This document shows, piece after piece, positions 24,961 to 32,861 of a DNA stretch of 32,861 bases. Numbering within the stretch: position 1 is the stretch's first letter; the number at the start of each line of letters is the position of its first letter. Source of the DNA: Bacteroidales bacterium (lineage in GTDB: Bacteria; Bacteroidota; Bacteroidia; Bacteroidales; UBA932); assembly GCA_024695285.1 (NCBI GenBank), contig JAILIM010000050.1:1-32861 (forward strand). Direction: 5' to 3'. The notes beneath the pieces are model-generated. The model was not told the origin of the DNA. It made no database searches and saw only the letters and a list, made by a program, of their open reading frames with translations. The position numbers were made by a program, and so were the translations under genes.

Positions 24961-26118
24961 CTACAGAAATTTGAGGAATCGCTTCCATCTTATGTTTGAC
25001 GGGAATTTCCGTCCCGCATCGGTGGAGAGCCATATCACGCTCGGTCTTCCGACTATGTGATCTTCAGGAACAAAGCCCCAATATCTCGAATCGAGGGAAT
25101 TGTGCCTGTTGTCTCCCATCATAAAGTAGTAATCCTGTTGAAAGGTATAGGAGCCGGTGGAGAGGGCCGCTTCGACATCGGAGTGCTCATAGTCCCGGAT
25201 AATCCGTTCGTAGAGGGGCAGGTTCGCGGCAGTCAGCTCAACGGTGGCACCCTTGGCGGGAATCCACAGGGGGCCGAAGTTGTCGCGGGACCAGTCGTAG
25301 GCAGGCGAGAAGGGGAAAATCTCCCTGTAGTCCGCAGCCTGGGTCTGCAACACAGGCTCGACGGAAACCACGCTGCCGATCGACTTCACTTTCTCCAGCA
25401 TCTCAGCCGTAAGAGGCATTTCGGGATAGCCGGGAAGTGCGGGCGAGAAGAAGAGCTCCCTGACATTGAGTCCAAGCTGGTCGATGACCTTGGGATTGAG
25501 TTCCCTGCCGGTCGTGACGACCTTGTAGCTGAGCTGGACTCCGGGCCAGACGGTCTGCTGTTCGCCGTTAATCCACACGAGGCCGTCGCGTACTTCGAGG
25601 GTGTCGCCTGCCGTTGCCACGCATCTTTTGACGTAGTGGTCTTTCTTGTCCATCGGCCGGACTATAACCGGACCGTAGGACTTGATGGCCGCTTCACGTC
25701 CCATGAACCTGACGAGGGTGTGGTAGTCTTCTACCGGCGCTTTTGTCAGGACGGTGTCACCGTTGGGGAACCCGAACACGACGCAGTCTCCCTTACGGAC
25801 ATCCCTGAAACCCGGAAGACGCTTGTATTTCCAGCTGACGGAAGTGGAATAGGATTCCTTTCCGCCGATGACGTTGTGCGTGAACGGGATAGTCAGGGGG
25901 GTCATCGGGAGCCTCGCTCCATATGTCAATTTGCTGACGAAGAGATGGTCTCCGGTATAGAGGCTGCTCTCCATCGAAGAGGAAGGGATCTTGAAGGACT
26001 GGAACCAGAACACGTTGATGAGCGTCACGACCACGACTGCGAAAAGTATGGCGTCCACCCAGTCAAGTATCCAGTTCAGGACCTTGCTTTTGGTACGAAA
26101 CCGCTTCCTCCTGCTCAC
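24961..26118 (-). CDS. lepB: Signal peptidase I
   Basis: 385 residues. A membrane anchor (about 18-38) is followed by the catalytic serine in PSSSMESS (S48), the general-base lysine in YVKRCVATAGD (K164) and the GDNRHNSLDSRYWGFVP block. It removes signal peptides from exported proteins at the inner membrane. A large insertion (about 190-320) between the lysine box and GDNR is typical of Bacteroidales enzymes. It begins 8 bp after rplT and so probably belongs to the thrS-infC-rpmI-rplT mRNA. Confidence 0.95.
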   Translation of the reverse strand: MSRRKRFRTKSKVLNWILDWVDAILFAVVVVTLINVFWFQSFKIPSSSMESSLYTGDHLFVSKLTYGARLPMTPLTIPFTHNVIGGKESYSTSVSWKYKRLPGFRDVRKGDCVVFGFPNGDTVLTKAPVEDYHTLVRFMGREAAIKSYGPVIVRPMDKKDHYVKRCVATAGDTLEVRDGLVWINGEQQTVWPGVQLSYKVVTTGRELNPKVIDQLGLNVRELFFSPALPGYPEMPLTAEMLEKVKSIGSVVSVEPVLQTQAADYREIFPFSPAYDWSRDNFGPLWIPAKGATVELTAANLPLYERIIRDYEHSDVEAALSTGSYTFQQDYYFMMGDNRHNSLDSRYWGFVPEDHIVGRPSVIWLSTDAGRKFPSNIRWKRFLKFL

Positions 26119-26126
26119 TTGTTACC

Positions 26127-26471
26127 TTATTTTACAGAATTGATGATAGCTTCGAATGCCTTGGGGTTGTTCATTGCGAGGTCGGCGAGGACTTTGCGGT
26201 TCAGGCCGATGTTCTGCGCGTTGAGCTTGCCCATGAACTGGGAATAGGAAATTCCGTACTGACGGGCAGCGGCATTGATACGCTGGATCCAGAGGGCGCG
26301 GAAATTGCGCTTTTTGGCCCTGCGGTCACGATACGCATAGGTGAGACCTTTCTCGTAGGTGTTCTTTGCTACAGTCCAGACATTCTTCCTTGACAGGAAA
26401 TTACCGCGGGTTCTCTTGAGAATCTTCTTGCGGCGCGCCCTTGAGGCGACTGAGTTAACTGATCTAGGCAT
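26127..26471 (-). CDS. rplT: Ribosomal protein L20
   Basis: 114 residues, highly basic N-terminus (starts [16 protein letters not shown]), then the conserved [20 protein letters not shown] segment. It binds 23S rRNA early in assembly and in other bacteria also represses its own operon. It lies 12 bp after rpmI. Confidence 0.97.
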   Translation of the reverse strand: MPRSVNSVASRARRKKILKRTRGNFLSRKNVWTVAKNTYEKGLTYAYRDRRAKKRNFRALWIQRINAAARQYGISYSQFMGKLNAQNIGLNRKVLADLAMNNPKAFEAIINSVK

Positions 26472-26483
26472 AATTCAATACTT

Positions 26484-26678
26484 TTAGAGAACCAACATTT
26501 CCTTGACCCTTGCGACGTCTGCTTTCTCGATGACTGCGAAGTGGTCGAGGTTTCTTTTACGTTTCTTGGTCTTCTTGGTGAGGATGTGGCTGTGGTAAGC
26601 GTGCTTCCTCTTGATTTTGCCCGTTCCGGTAAGCGCGAAGCGCTTTTTGGCACCGGAGATGGTTTTAAGCTTTGCCAT
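26484..26678 (-). CDS. rpmI: Ribosomal protein L35
   Basis: 64 residues, with [20 protein letters not shown] and [15 protein letters not shown], the bL35 signature. In the standard infC-rpmI-rplT order. The 65-bp gap to infC is AT-rich. Confidence 0.97.
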   Translation of the reverse strand: MAKLKTISGAKKRFALTGTGKIKRKHAYHSHILTKKTKKRKRNLDHFAVIEKADVARVKEMLVL

Positions 26679-26743
26679 TGTTTTAAAAATTTAAAAATAA
26701 TATAAAGTGTTCCGAGTTTCCGGAGGTATGTCCTCCGAAAGCC

Positions 26744-27334
26744 CTATTTTTTCTTAAGCGGGGCAAGCATCATTGTCATTCGCTTGCCCTCGAGGGTTGG
26801 CATGTTTTCAGCGCGTCCGTAGGGCTCGAGCTCCACTGCGAAGCGGAGGAGCTGCTTCTCGCCCTGCTCGGCGAACATGATGGAGCGGCCGCGGAAGAAG
26901 ATGGACGCCTTGACCTTGGAGCCCTCCTGGAGGAACCCGGCGGCGTGTTTGAGCTTGAACTGGAAGTCGTGCTCATCGGTGTTGGGACCGAAGCGTATCT
27001 CCTTGATGACCACCTTGGCGGCGTTGGACTTCATCTCCTTGGCCTTCTTGCGCTGCTGGTACAGATACTTCTGGTAGTCGAGTATCTTGCACACGGGAGG
27101 ATCGGCCTTGGCGCTGATTTCCACAAGATCCAGTTCCAACTGATCCGCAAGCTCGAGGGCCTTGGAAAGAGGCCAGATGCCGGGCTCGGGGATATTGTCA
27201 CCCACGAGTCTGACTTGCGGAGCAGTTATCTGCCCGTTTATGTTGAGTTCGTTCTCGTCTTTCTTCTGAAGACGAGGGTCCGGACGGCGACCTCCCGGTT
27301 TGTAGGTCGGCTTGGGTCTGTAGGGTCCTGCCAT
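26744..27334 (-). CDS. infC: Translation initiation factor IF-3
   Basis: 196 residues from the ATG at 27334. An N-terminal extension rich in Pro/Arg precedes the IF3-N domain (NINGQITAPQVRLVGD, LVEISAKADPPVCKILDYQK) and the IF3-C domain (VKASIFFRGRSIMFAEQG, then MTMMLAPLKKK). The ATG shares a base with the thrS stop (TGATG). An in-frame TTG lies one codon earlier; it would add one Met and is less likely. Confidence 0.96.
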   Translation of the reverse strand: MAGPYRPKPTYKPGGRRPDPRLQKKDENELNINGQITAPQVRLVGDNIPEPGIWPLSKALELADQLELDLVEISAKADPPVCKILDYQKYLYQQRKKAKEMKSNAAKVVIKEIRFGPNTDEHDFQFKLKHAAGFLQEGSKVKASIFFRGRSIMFAEQGEKQLLRFAVELEPYGRAENMPTLEGKRMTMMLAPLKKK

Positions 27335-29121
27335 CAAGCTAATTCTTCAGCTACCGCTGCATTAATGTATTTTACAAACTGTTCAACAGTCATAGTGCCC
27401 TGGTCGACACCTTCTCTCCTCACGGAGACGGTGCCTTCCGAGGCTTCTTTTTCACCGACAATCACAATCACAGGCACGCGTAGCAGCGAAATCTCACGGA
27501 TTCTCTTGCCAAGTGTCTCATTGCGAGAGTCTATGGAAGCGCGAATATCGGAATTTTTCAACAAATTACAAACTTTTTCTGCATAATCGGCGTATTTTTC
27601 GCTGATTGGCAGCACTTTCACCTGCTCCGGTGAGAGCCAGACAGGCAGGTGTCCGGCAGTGTGTTCGAGGACCACGGCGGTGAAGCGCTCAAGCGAGCCG
27701 AAGGGAGCGCGGTGGATCATCACGGGGCGCTGCTTGCTGCCGTCGGCGTCGGTGAACTCGAGGTCGAAGCGCTCGGGCAGGTTGTAATCGACCTGGATGG
27801 TGCCGAGCTGCCACTTGCGGCCGATGGCGTCCTTGACCATGAAGTCAAGCTTAGGGCCGTAGAATGCAGCCTCGCCGAGCTCGACGACGGTCTTGAGACC
27901 CTTCTTTCCGGCGGCTTCGATGATAGCCTTTTCGGCCATATCCCAGTGCTCGTCGGTGCCGATGTACTTCTCGGTGTTCTTGGGGTCGCGGAGGGATATC
28001 TGGGCCATGTAGTCCGTCATCTTCAGGGTCTTGAAGACGTAGAGTATCAGGTCGATGACCTTCTCGAACTCCTCCTGGAGCTGGTCGGGGCGGCAGAAGA
28101 GGTGGGCGTCGTCCTGGGTGAAGCCGCGCACTCGGGTCAGGCCGTGGAGCTCTCCGCTCTGCTCATAACGGTATACGGTGCCGAACTCGGCGAAGCGGAG
28201 GGGCAGGTCGCGGTAGGAGCGGGGGGCGCTGCGGTAGATCTCGCAGTGGTGCGGGCAGTTCATGGGCTTCAGCATGTACTCCTCGCCCTCCTGAGGGGTG
28301 TGGATGGGCTGGAAGGAGTCCTTGCCGTATTTGGCATAGTGACCGGAAGTCACATAGAGTTCCTTGCTTCCGATATGGGGAGTCACGACGGGCAGGTAGC
28401 CCAGCTCTGCCTGCTTTGTGCGCAGGAAGTTCTCAAGGATGTTGCGCATGACGGCGCCGCGGGGCAGCCACAGAGGCAGGCCGAGACCGACGCGGCCCGA
28501 GAAGGTGAAGAGTTCCATCTCCTTGCCGAGCTTGCGGTGGTCGCGCTTCTTGGCTTCCTCCACCATCTGCAGATACTCGTCGAGCATCGACTTCTTGGGG
28601 AAGGTCACGCCGTAGATGCGGGTCAGCTGCTGGCGGTTCTGGTCGCCTTTCCAGTAGGCACCGGCTATGGCGGTCAGTTTCACTGCCTTGATGTCGTCGA
28701 CGTGCTTGACGTGAGGTCCGCGGCAGAGGTCGGTGAAGCAGCCGTTCTTATAGAATGTGATGGTGCCGTCCTCAAGGTCCTGGATAAGCTCGACCTTATA
28801 GGGATCGCCCTTTTCGGTGAAGTATTTCAGGGCGTCTGCCTTCGAGACTTCAGTGCGCTCGAAAGTCTCCTTGGCACGGGCAAGCTCGATCATCTTGGCC
28901 TCGACCTTCGCAAGGTCGGCCTCGCTGATCTGCCTGTCTCCCAGGTCAACGTCATAGTAGAATCCGGTCTCGACGGCAGGTCCTACGCCGAACTTGACGC
29001 CGGGATACAGGCTCTCGAGAGCCTCGGCCATCAGGTGGGCTGAAGAATGCCAGAAAATGTGTTTCGCCTCGTCATCGTCCCAGGGACGGATGGTTCCATC
29101 GGTAAATGCTATAGTCAACAT
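27334..29121 (-). CDS. thrS: Threonyl-tRNA synthetase lacking the TGS domain
   Basis: 595 residues against about 640-650 normally. The first 12 residues look like the start of a TGS domain ([11 protein letters not shown]), then the sequence jumps directly to [17 protein letters not shown], so about 50 residues of TGS are missing. The editing-domain sites remain: H25/H29 in HSSAHL and C/H in DLCRGPH. The catalytic zinc ligands are in [21 protein letters not shown] and IHRAPFGS. The anticodon-binding domain is complete. A stop codon lies two codons upstream of the ATG and a -7 box (TAACTTTG) just beyond, so the short start is real. It heads thrS-infC-rpmI-rplT-lepB. Confidence 0.95.
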   Translation of the reverse strand: MLTIAFTDGTIRPWDDDEAKHIFWHSSAHLMAEALESLYPGVKFGVGPAVETGFYYDVDLGDRQISEADLAKVEAKMIELARAKETFERTEVSKADALKYFTEKGDPYKVELIQDLEDGTITFYKNGCFTDLCRGPHVKHVDDIKAVKLTAIAGAYWKGDQNRQQLTRIYGVTFPKKSMLDEYLQMVEEAKKRDHRKLGKEMELFTFSGRVGLGLPLWLPRGAVMRNILENFLRTKQAELGYLPVVTPHIGSKELYVTSGHYAKYGKDSFQPIHTPQEGEEYMLKPMNCPHHCEIYRSAPRSYRDLPLRFAEFGTVYRYEQSGELHGLTRVRGFTQDDAHLFCRPDQLQEEFEKVIDLILYVFKTLKMTDYMAQISLRDPKNTEKYIGTDEHWDMAEKAIIEAAGKKGLKTVVELGEAAFYGPKLDFMVKDAIGRKWQLGTIQVDYNLPERFDLEFTDADGSKQRPVMIHRAPFGSLERFTAVVLEHTAGHLPVWLSPEQVKVLPISEKYADYAEKVCNLLKNSDIRASIDSRNETLGKRIREISLLRVPVIVIVGEKEASEGTVSVRREGVDQGTMTVEQFVKYINAAVAEELA

Positions 29122-29145
29122 ATATTAGTTTTGGTTTGCAGTCTG

Positions 29146-29173
29146 CAAAGTTACAAAAATATATCTATATTTG
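29146..29173. promoter_or_regulatory. Divergent -7 boxes for thrS and the DUF4199 gene
   Basis: TAACTTTG on the minus strand (29146-29153) leaves a 24-nt leader for thrS. TATATTTG on the plus strand (29166-29173) ends four bases before the DUF4199 ATG, another near-leaderless start. Confidence 0.65.
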
Positions 29174-29177
29174 TAGT

Positions 29178-29732
29178 ATGATACAACAAAAGATTATCTG
29201 GAATGACGCAGCCCGGAGCGGCCTCGTGCTCGGCGGCGTATCAATAGGTTATATGGTCTGCACCATCCTCCTGGGCAAACTCCAGGGAGGCGCTGCGGTG
29301 GGGGTTCTGGTCAATGTCCTGAGCCTTCTGCTTTGGGTGTTCAAGTTCGTGCTATGCATACGCCTGATGAAAATGTTCATGCAGAAGTTTGCGGCTTCGA
29401 ACTCCGAAGCCACCAACGGCGACACCTTCAGGTTCGGCACCGCCACCGCCCTGCTTTCCGCGCTCATATATTCGGCATTCTACCTGGCCTGGGTGAGCTT
29501 CATCGACCCGGAAATGCTGAGTTCATCGCTGGACATGGTGCGCGAGACCTACTCAAACACCTTCACCGCCGACCAGATGGACGCAATCGACGAACTGCTC
29601 CCGAAACTTCCGACCATCACCTTCTTCGCCAATCTGGCCTGGTGCTGGTTGTTCGGAACCGTTCTTTCAGCAATCTTTTCCGCCAATATTCCGCCCCGCA
29701 ATCCCTTCAGGGACGTGCCCAAAGACATTTAG
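29178..29732 (+). CDS. DUF4199 membrane protein
   Basis: 184 residues with four predicted membrane segments (about 14-34, 40-62, 85-110, 148-170) and the GDTFRFGTATALLSALIYS block of DUF4199. The start at 29178 follows the -7 box. Found next to a glycosyltransferase gene, an arrangement common in Bacteroidales; function unknown, perhaps supporting that enzyme in the inner membrane. Confidence 0.87.
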   Translation: MIQQKIIWNDAARSGLVLGGVSIGYMVCTILLGKLQGGAAVGVLVNVLSLLLWVFKFVLCIRLMKMFMQKFAASNSEATNGDTFRFGTATALLSALIYSAFYLAWVSFIDPEMLSSSLDMVRETYSNTFTADQMDAIDELLPKLPTITFFANLAWCWLFGTVLSAIFSANIPPRNPFRDVPKDI

Positions 29733-29735
29733 CCC

Positions 29736-30686
29736 ATGGACCTGTCGGTAGTCATACCCCTTTTCAATGAGCGCGAGTCGCTTCCCGAACTGAGCTCCCG
29801 CATAGCGCGCATGGCGGGAGAAGCCTCCCTGAGTTTCGAAATACTGATGATAGACGACGGCAGTTCCGACGGCTCGTGGGACTGCATAAAGGAACTTGCG
29901 GCCGCCGATTCCCGCATCAAGGGCATACGCTTCCGCCGCAACTACGGCAAGTCCGCCGCCCTGTTCTGCGGCTTCGACAAAGCGCAGGGTGACATCGTGG
30001 CCACGATGGACGCCGACCTCCAGGACGCACCGGAGGAGATTCCCGAAATGCGCCGCATGATAGTCGAGGAAGGCTATGACCTCGTCAGCGGCTGGAAACG
30101 CCACCGCAAGGACAACGCCCTGACCAAGAATCTCCCCTCGAAACTCTACAACTCCACTGCCCGCCGCATCACAGGCGTCAAGCTCCACGACATGAACTGC
30201 GGCCTCAAGGTCTACCGCAAGGACGTGGTCAAGAGCATCGAGGTCTACGGCGAAATGCACCGCTATATCCCCTACCTCGCCAAGAATGCCGGTTACGGCA
30301 AGATCGGCGAGAAACCCGTCCGTCACCAGAAGCGCAAATACGGCGTGTCCAAGTTCGGCCTGGAGCGCTTCGTAAACGGTTTCCTGGACCTGATGTCCCT
30401 GTGGTTCCTGTCCAAGTTCGGCAAGAAACCGATGCACTTCTTCGGCACCACCGGCATCCTGATGTTCCTCATCGGTTTCGTGATGACCGTCTGGATCATC
30501 GTCGCCAAGCTCGTCCATCAAGCCCAGGGCGTGCACTTCCGTGCCGTCACGGACCAGCCCCTCTTCTACCTGGCCCTCCTCGCCGTGGTCCTCGGTGCCA
30601 TGTTCTTCCTCGCCGGCTTCCTCGGCGAATTGGTCTCCCGTTCCGCCACCACCCGCAACGACTATAACGTCAAGGAGCGGTTCTGA
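29736..30686 (+). CDS. Family 2 glycosyltransferase (polyprenyl-phosphate type)
   Basis: 316 residues. GT2 motifs: VVIPLFNERESL at the start, MIDDGSSDGSWD (38-49), DADLQDAPEEI (93-103) and DMNCGLKVYRKDVV. Two C-terminal membrane helices (about 230-255 and 270-302) match DPM1/GtrB-like enzymes that transfer a sugar from a nucleotide to a polyprenyl phosphate at the inner membrane. The sugar is not predictable. It starts four bases after DUF4199, so they are co-transcribed. Confidence 0.93.
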   Translation: MDLSVVIPLFNERESLPELSSRIARMAGEASLSFEILMIDDGSSDGSWDCIKELAAADSRIKGIRFRRNYGKSAALFCGFDKAQGDIVATMDADLQDAPEEIPEMRRMIVEEGYDLVSGWKRHRKDNALTKNLPSKLYNSTARRITGVKLHDMNCGLKVYRKDVVKSIEVYGEMHRYIPYLAKNAGYGKIGEKPVRHQKRKYGVSKFGLERFVNGFLDLMSLWFLSKFGKKPMHFFGTTGILMFLIGFVMTVWIIVAKLVHQAQGVHFRAVTDQPLFYLALLAVVLGAMFFLAGFLGELVSRSATTRNDYNVKERF

Positions 30687-30715
30687 AACCCGTTTTCTTC
30701 AAATACCTTTGACAT

Positions 30716-32356
30716 ATGAGAAAGTTTGTTTTCCCTTTCGTCTCCGCTTTCATATTGGCGCTTTCGTGTGAAAACGCACCTGAAGAAATCGCCGTAACGG
30801 AGGTTACTATCAGTCAACCTACGGCAGAATTGATTGTCGGTGAAAATGTGAAACTGTCGGCGACCGTTAAGCCATCCGATGCGACAGGTCAAAGCATTTC
30901 ATGGATATCTTCCAGTATCGGTATTGCTACCGTTACCAATGATGGTTTGGTGACAGCCGTTGCTGAGGGAAAAGCCACAATAAAGGCGGTTGCAGGAGGA
31001 AAGTCCGCATCATGCATTGTTACTGTCAGTAAAAAACCTGTTCCTGTATCATCCGTTACGCTTAACAAGACTTCTCTTGATTTAACCAAGGGGGAGTCCA
31101 AAACGTTGACTGCCACCGTCACTCCTGCCGATGCGACAAATAAAACCGTTTCTTGGACCAGTTCCAGTCCAAGCATTGCTTCTGTCGATTCAAAAGGCAA
31201 AGTTACCGGTACCGGAAATGGCAGCACAACCATTACGGCAAAGGCAGAAGATAAAGAAGCGACTTGTACCGTTACTGTTACCGTCCCGATCGAGTCTATC
31301 TCACTCAATAAAACCGAACTAACTTTGGACAAAGGCCAGTCGGAAACCCTTATTGCTATCATTAAACCGGATGATGCTACTGAAAAAACTGTGACTTGGT
31401 TCAGTGCCGATCCAGGTGTAGCCGCCGTCGTTGTTACAAGTGGCAAGGTAATCGCAATGGGTGGCGGTCAAACCACTGTTTCAGCCAAAGTCAGAGACCA
31501 AATTGCCTCTTGCACAGTTTCAGTTCAGGTACCTGTTGAATCGATTATTCTCAACCGGACCGACATCACGCTCGAAGAGGGCGAATCCGCAACCTTGAAA
31601 GCGACGGTCACTCCCAAAGATGCAGATGACCAGACCATTACTTGGTCCAGCTCCGACGAAAGCATTATTTCTGTCGACCAGAATGGAACGATTCACGCCA
31701 TCAAGCAAGGTTCCGCAGACATCCTGGCCAAAGCAGGAGGAAAACAGGCAATCTGTTCTGCCACAGTTACCAAGAGTGTCACATCGGTCACTCTTGACAA
31801 GACGAGTCTGACTTTACTCATCGGTGAAACATCCACGCTAACCGCGACTGTCCTGCCGGATGACGCAACGGATAAAACCATAAGGTGGGATTCCAGCAAT
31901 CCAGGCATAGCAACCGTTGAAAACGGTGCAATTAAAGGAGTTGGCATAGGAGAAACCGTCGTCACGGCTAGTGCCGGCTTCATAACTGCCAGATGCAACG
32001 TTTCTGTCATTATTGATTCCCCTGCGGGGGTTTACGCAGTTTATGACGACAACTACAGCATCGTCGAAGATATGGTCAAACCTGGGAGCGAATTGGATTT
32101 AGGCCTGGTTAATTACAGTTCCGAGACCATCCACGTTGTTTCAGTTCAACTGATAAATGGCCAGACGGGAGCCATTGGTTTTGAGATGGTTCTCGATGAC
32201 GACATTTCTTCCTGCTCCTCCGCTTCCTGGACAGTCACCACCGGAGATTCCGGCATCAACTCACCATTGCTCCGGTTTGTTTATACTTTCAAGGGAGAGT
32301 CCTATACGTGCGAAACCAGACTTACTCCTATTCCCAAAGCACCTCGCAGACACTGA
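30716..32356 (+). CDS. Surface lipoprotein with five Big_2 Ig-like domains
   Basis: 546 residues. Lipobox LALSC (C18). Five bacterial Ig-like (Big_2) repeats of about 80 residues follow (about 27-106, 111-190, 192-270, 275-352, 356-430), each with the pattern V.LN.T...L..GE...L.A.V.P.DA....I.W.S.....A.V...G.V...G...I.A. The last about 110 residues are a unique domain. Such proteins extend from the outer membrane and often act in adhesion or carry a terminal functional domain. Its base composition is more A/T-rich than the genes on either side. It ends next to the rRNA operon terminator. Confidence 0.9.
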   Translation: MRKFVFPFVSAFILALSCENAPEEIAVTEVTISQPTAELIVGENVKLSATVKPSDATGQSISWISSSIGIATVTNDGLVTAVAEGKATIKAVAGGKSASCIVTVSKKPVPVSSVTLNKTSLDLTKGESKTLTATVTPADATNKTVSWTSSSPSIASVDSKGKVTGTGNGSTTITAKAEDKEATCTVTVTVPIESISLNKTELTLDKGQSETLIAIIKPDDATEKTVTWFSADPGVAAVVVTSGKVIAMGGGQTTVSAKVRDQIASCTVSVQVPVESIILNRTDITLEEGESATLKATVTPKDADDQTITWSSSDESIISVDQNGTIHAIKQGSADILAKAGGKQAICSATVTKSVTSVTLDKTSLTLLIGETSTLTATVLPDDATDKTIRWDSSNPGIATVENGAIKGVGIGETVVTASAGFITARCNVSVIIDSPAGVYAVYDDNYSIVEDMVKPGSELDLGLVNYSSETIHVVSVQLINGQTGAIGFEMVLDDDISSCSSASWTVTTGDSGINSPLLRFVYTFKGESYTCETRLTPIPKAPRRH

Positions 32357-32392
32357 ATAAACCGAAGATTCCTACGAAGTTAAACGAAGAAA

Positions 32393-32416
32393 CCCGGTCG
32401 TCATATGACGATCGGG
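32393..32416. terminator. Palindromic terminator between Big_2 gene and rRNA operon
   Basis: A 12-bp inverted repeat (CCCGGTCGTCAT facing ATGACGATCGGG, one G-T pair). Read on the minus strand it follows 5S rRNA by about ten bases and is succeeded by GTTTCTTCGTTT, fitting an rRNA terminator. On the plus strand it could also end the Big_2 mRNA. Confidence 0.7.
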
Positions 32417-32426
32417 CTTCCTAAAA

Positions 32427-32536
<110 letters not shown>

Positions 32537-32616
32537 ATATTTTACTTGAGAGAAAAGACCTCCGATTCGCCTTTCAGCTATTATACAGTCAGAGTTCGCT
32601 TTTCAACGCTATCTTT

Positions 32617-32861
<245 letters not shown>

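Noticed and set aside
25057..26247. Long open frame (396 codons) on the plus strand opposite lepB
   Set aside because: lepB has all catalytic motifs; the antisense frame is a by-product of high GC at codon position three. The same holds for the 464-codon frame opposite thrS and the 541-codon frame opposite the lipoprotein gene at 12858.
29119..29160. Frameshift or misplaced start hiding the missing TGS domain of thrS
   Set aside because: A stop lies two codons upstream and only about 56 bp separate the ATG from the divergent DUF4199 start, too little to encode 50 residues.

Overview
The window reads as chromosomal DNA of a Bacteroidales-type bacterium (phylum Bacteroidota). The evidence is promoters with TAnnTTTG -7 boxes, a DUF4295 gene beside rpmG/rpmB, several families typical of the phylum (DUF4296, DUF4199, DUF3575, Big_2 lipoproteins) and many signal-peptidase-II lipoproteins. 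Most of the sequence looks moderately GC-rich. One gene (384-2612) is clearly AT-rich and looks recently acquired. The species cannot be named from the sequence alone.

Region 1-2650 is accessory: a fragment of an unrecognised gene, about 260 bases without a convincing gene, and a stand-alone GmrSD-type (DUF262 + DUF1524) nuclease with an unusual N-terminal domain.

Region 2690-12180 is the main discovery. Eleven tightly packed genes form seven transcription units. Every unit starts from a promoter carrying the same 19-bp palindrome, TCTGCCA-N5-TGGCAGA-like, placed exactly 9 nt upstream of a TAnnTTTG-type -7 box. There are six palindromes for seven promoters, because one central palindrome serves two divergent promoters with the same spacing on both sides. 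The genes encode a WYL-domain regulator (the obvious candidate to bind the site), a PD-(D/E)XK-like nuclease overlapping it, a miniaturised DnaE polymerase core without PHP, thumb or C-terminal domains, a RecA/DnaB-like protein without a Walker A motif, a membrane-anchored FtsK paralogue with a SprT-like metalloprotease, a protein with two four-cysteine modules, two exported proteins and a pair of large unknown proteins. I infer a co-regulated DNA-processing system, perhaps a DNA-damage, DNA-protein-crosslink or anti-phage response. I do not know of a description of it. The binding of WYL proteins to ssDNA or to inverted repeats in other systems makes this regulator a plausible damage or phage sensor.

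A tRNA-Leu(CAG) at 12192-12274 marks the change to ordinary chromosome. Region 12300-24250 holds a lipoprotein/DUF3575 pair, a PPC-domain protein, a Dcu dicarboxylate transporter, a nucleoside-recognition-type membrane protein, ftsY-pheT-DUF4296 lipoprotein-deoC, a small lipoprotein and an exported metallophosphoesterase. Region 24260-29120 is a translation/secretion block on the minus strand: thrS-infC-rpmI-rplT-lepB, then rpmB-rpmG-DUF4295. The ThrRS lacks nearly all of its TGS domain. Region 29170-32356 carries a DUF4199 membrane protein, a family 2 glycosyltransferase and a five-domain Big_2 lipoprotein. The window closes with the 3' end of an rRNA operon on the minus strand (partial 23S, then 5S, then a terminator).
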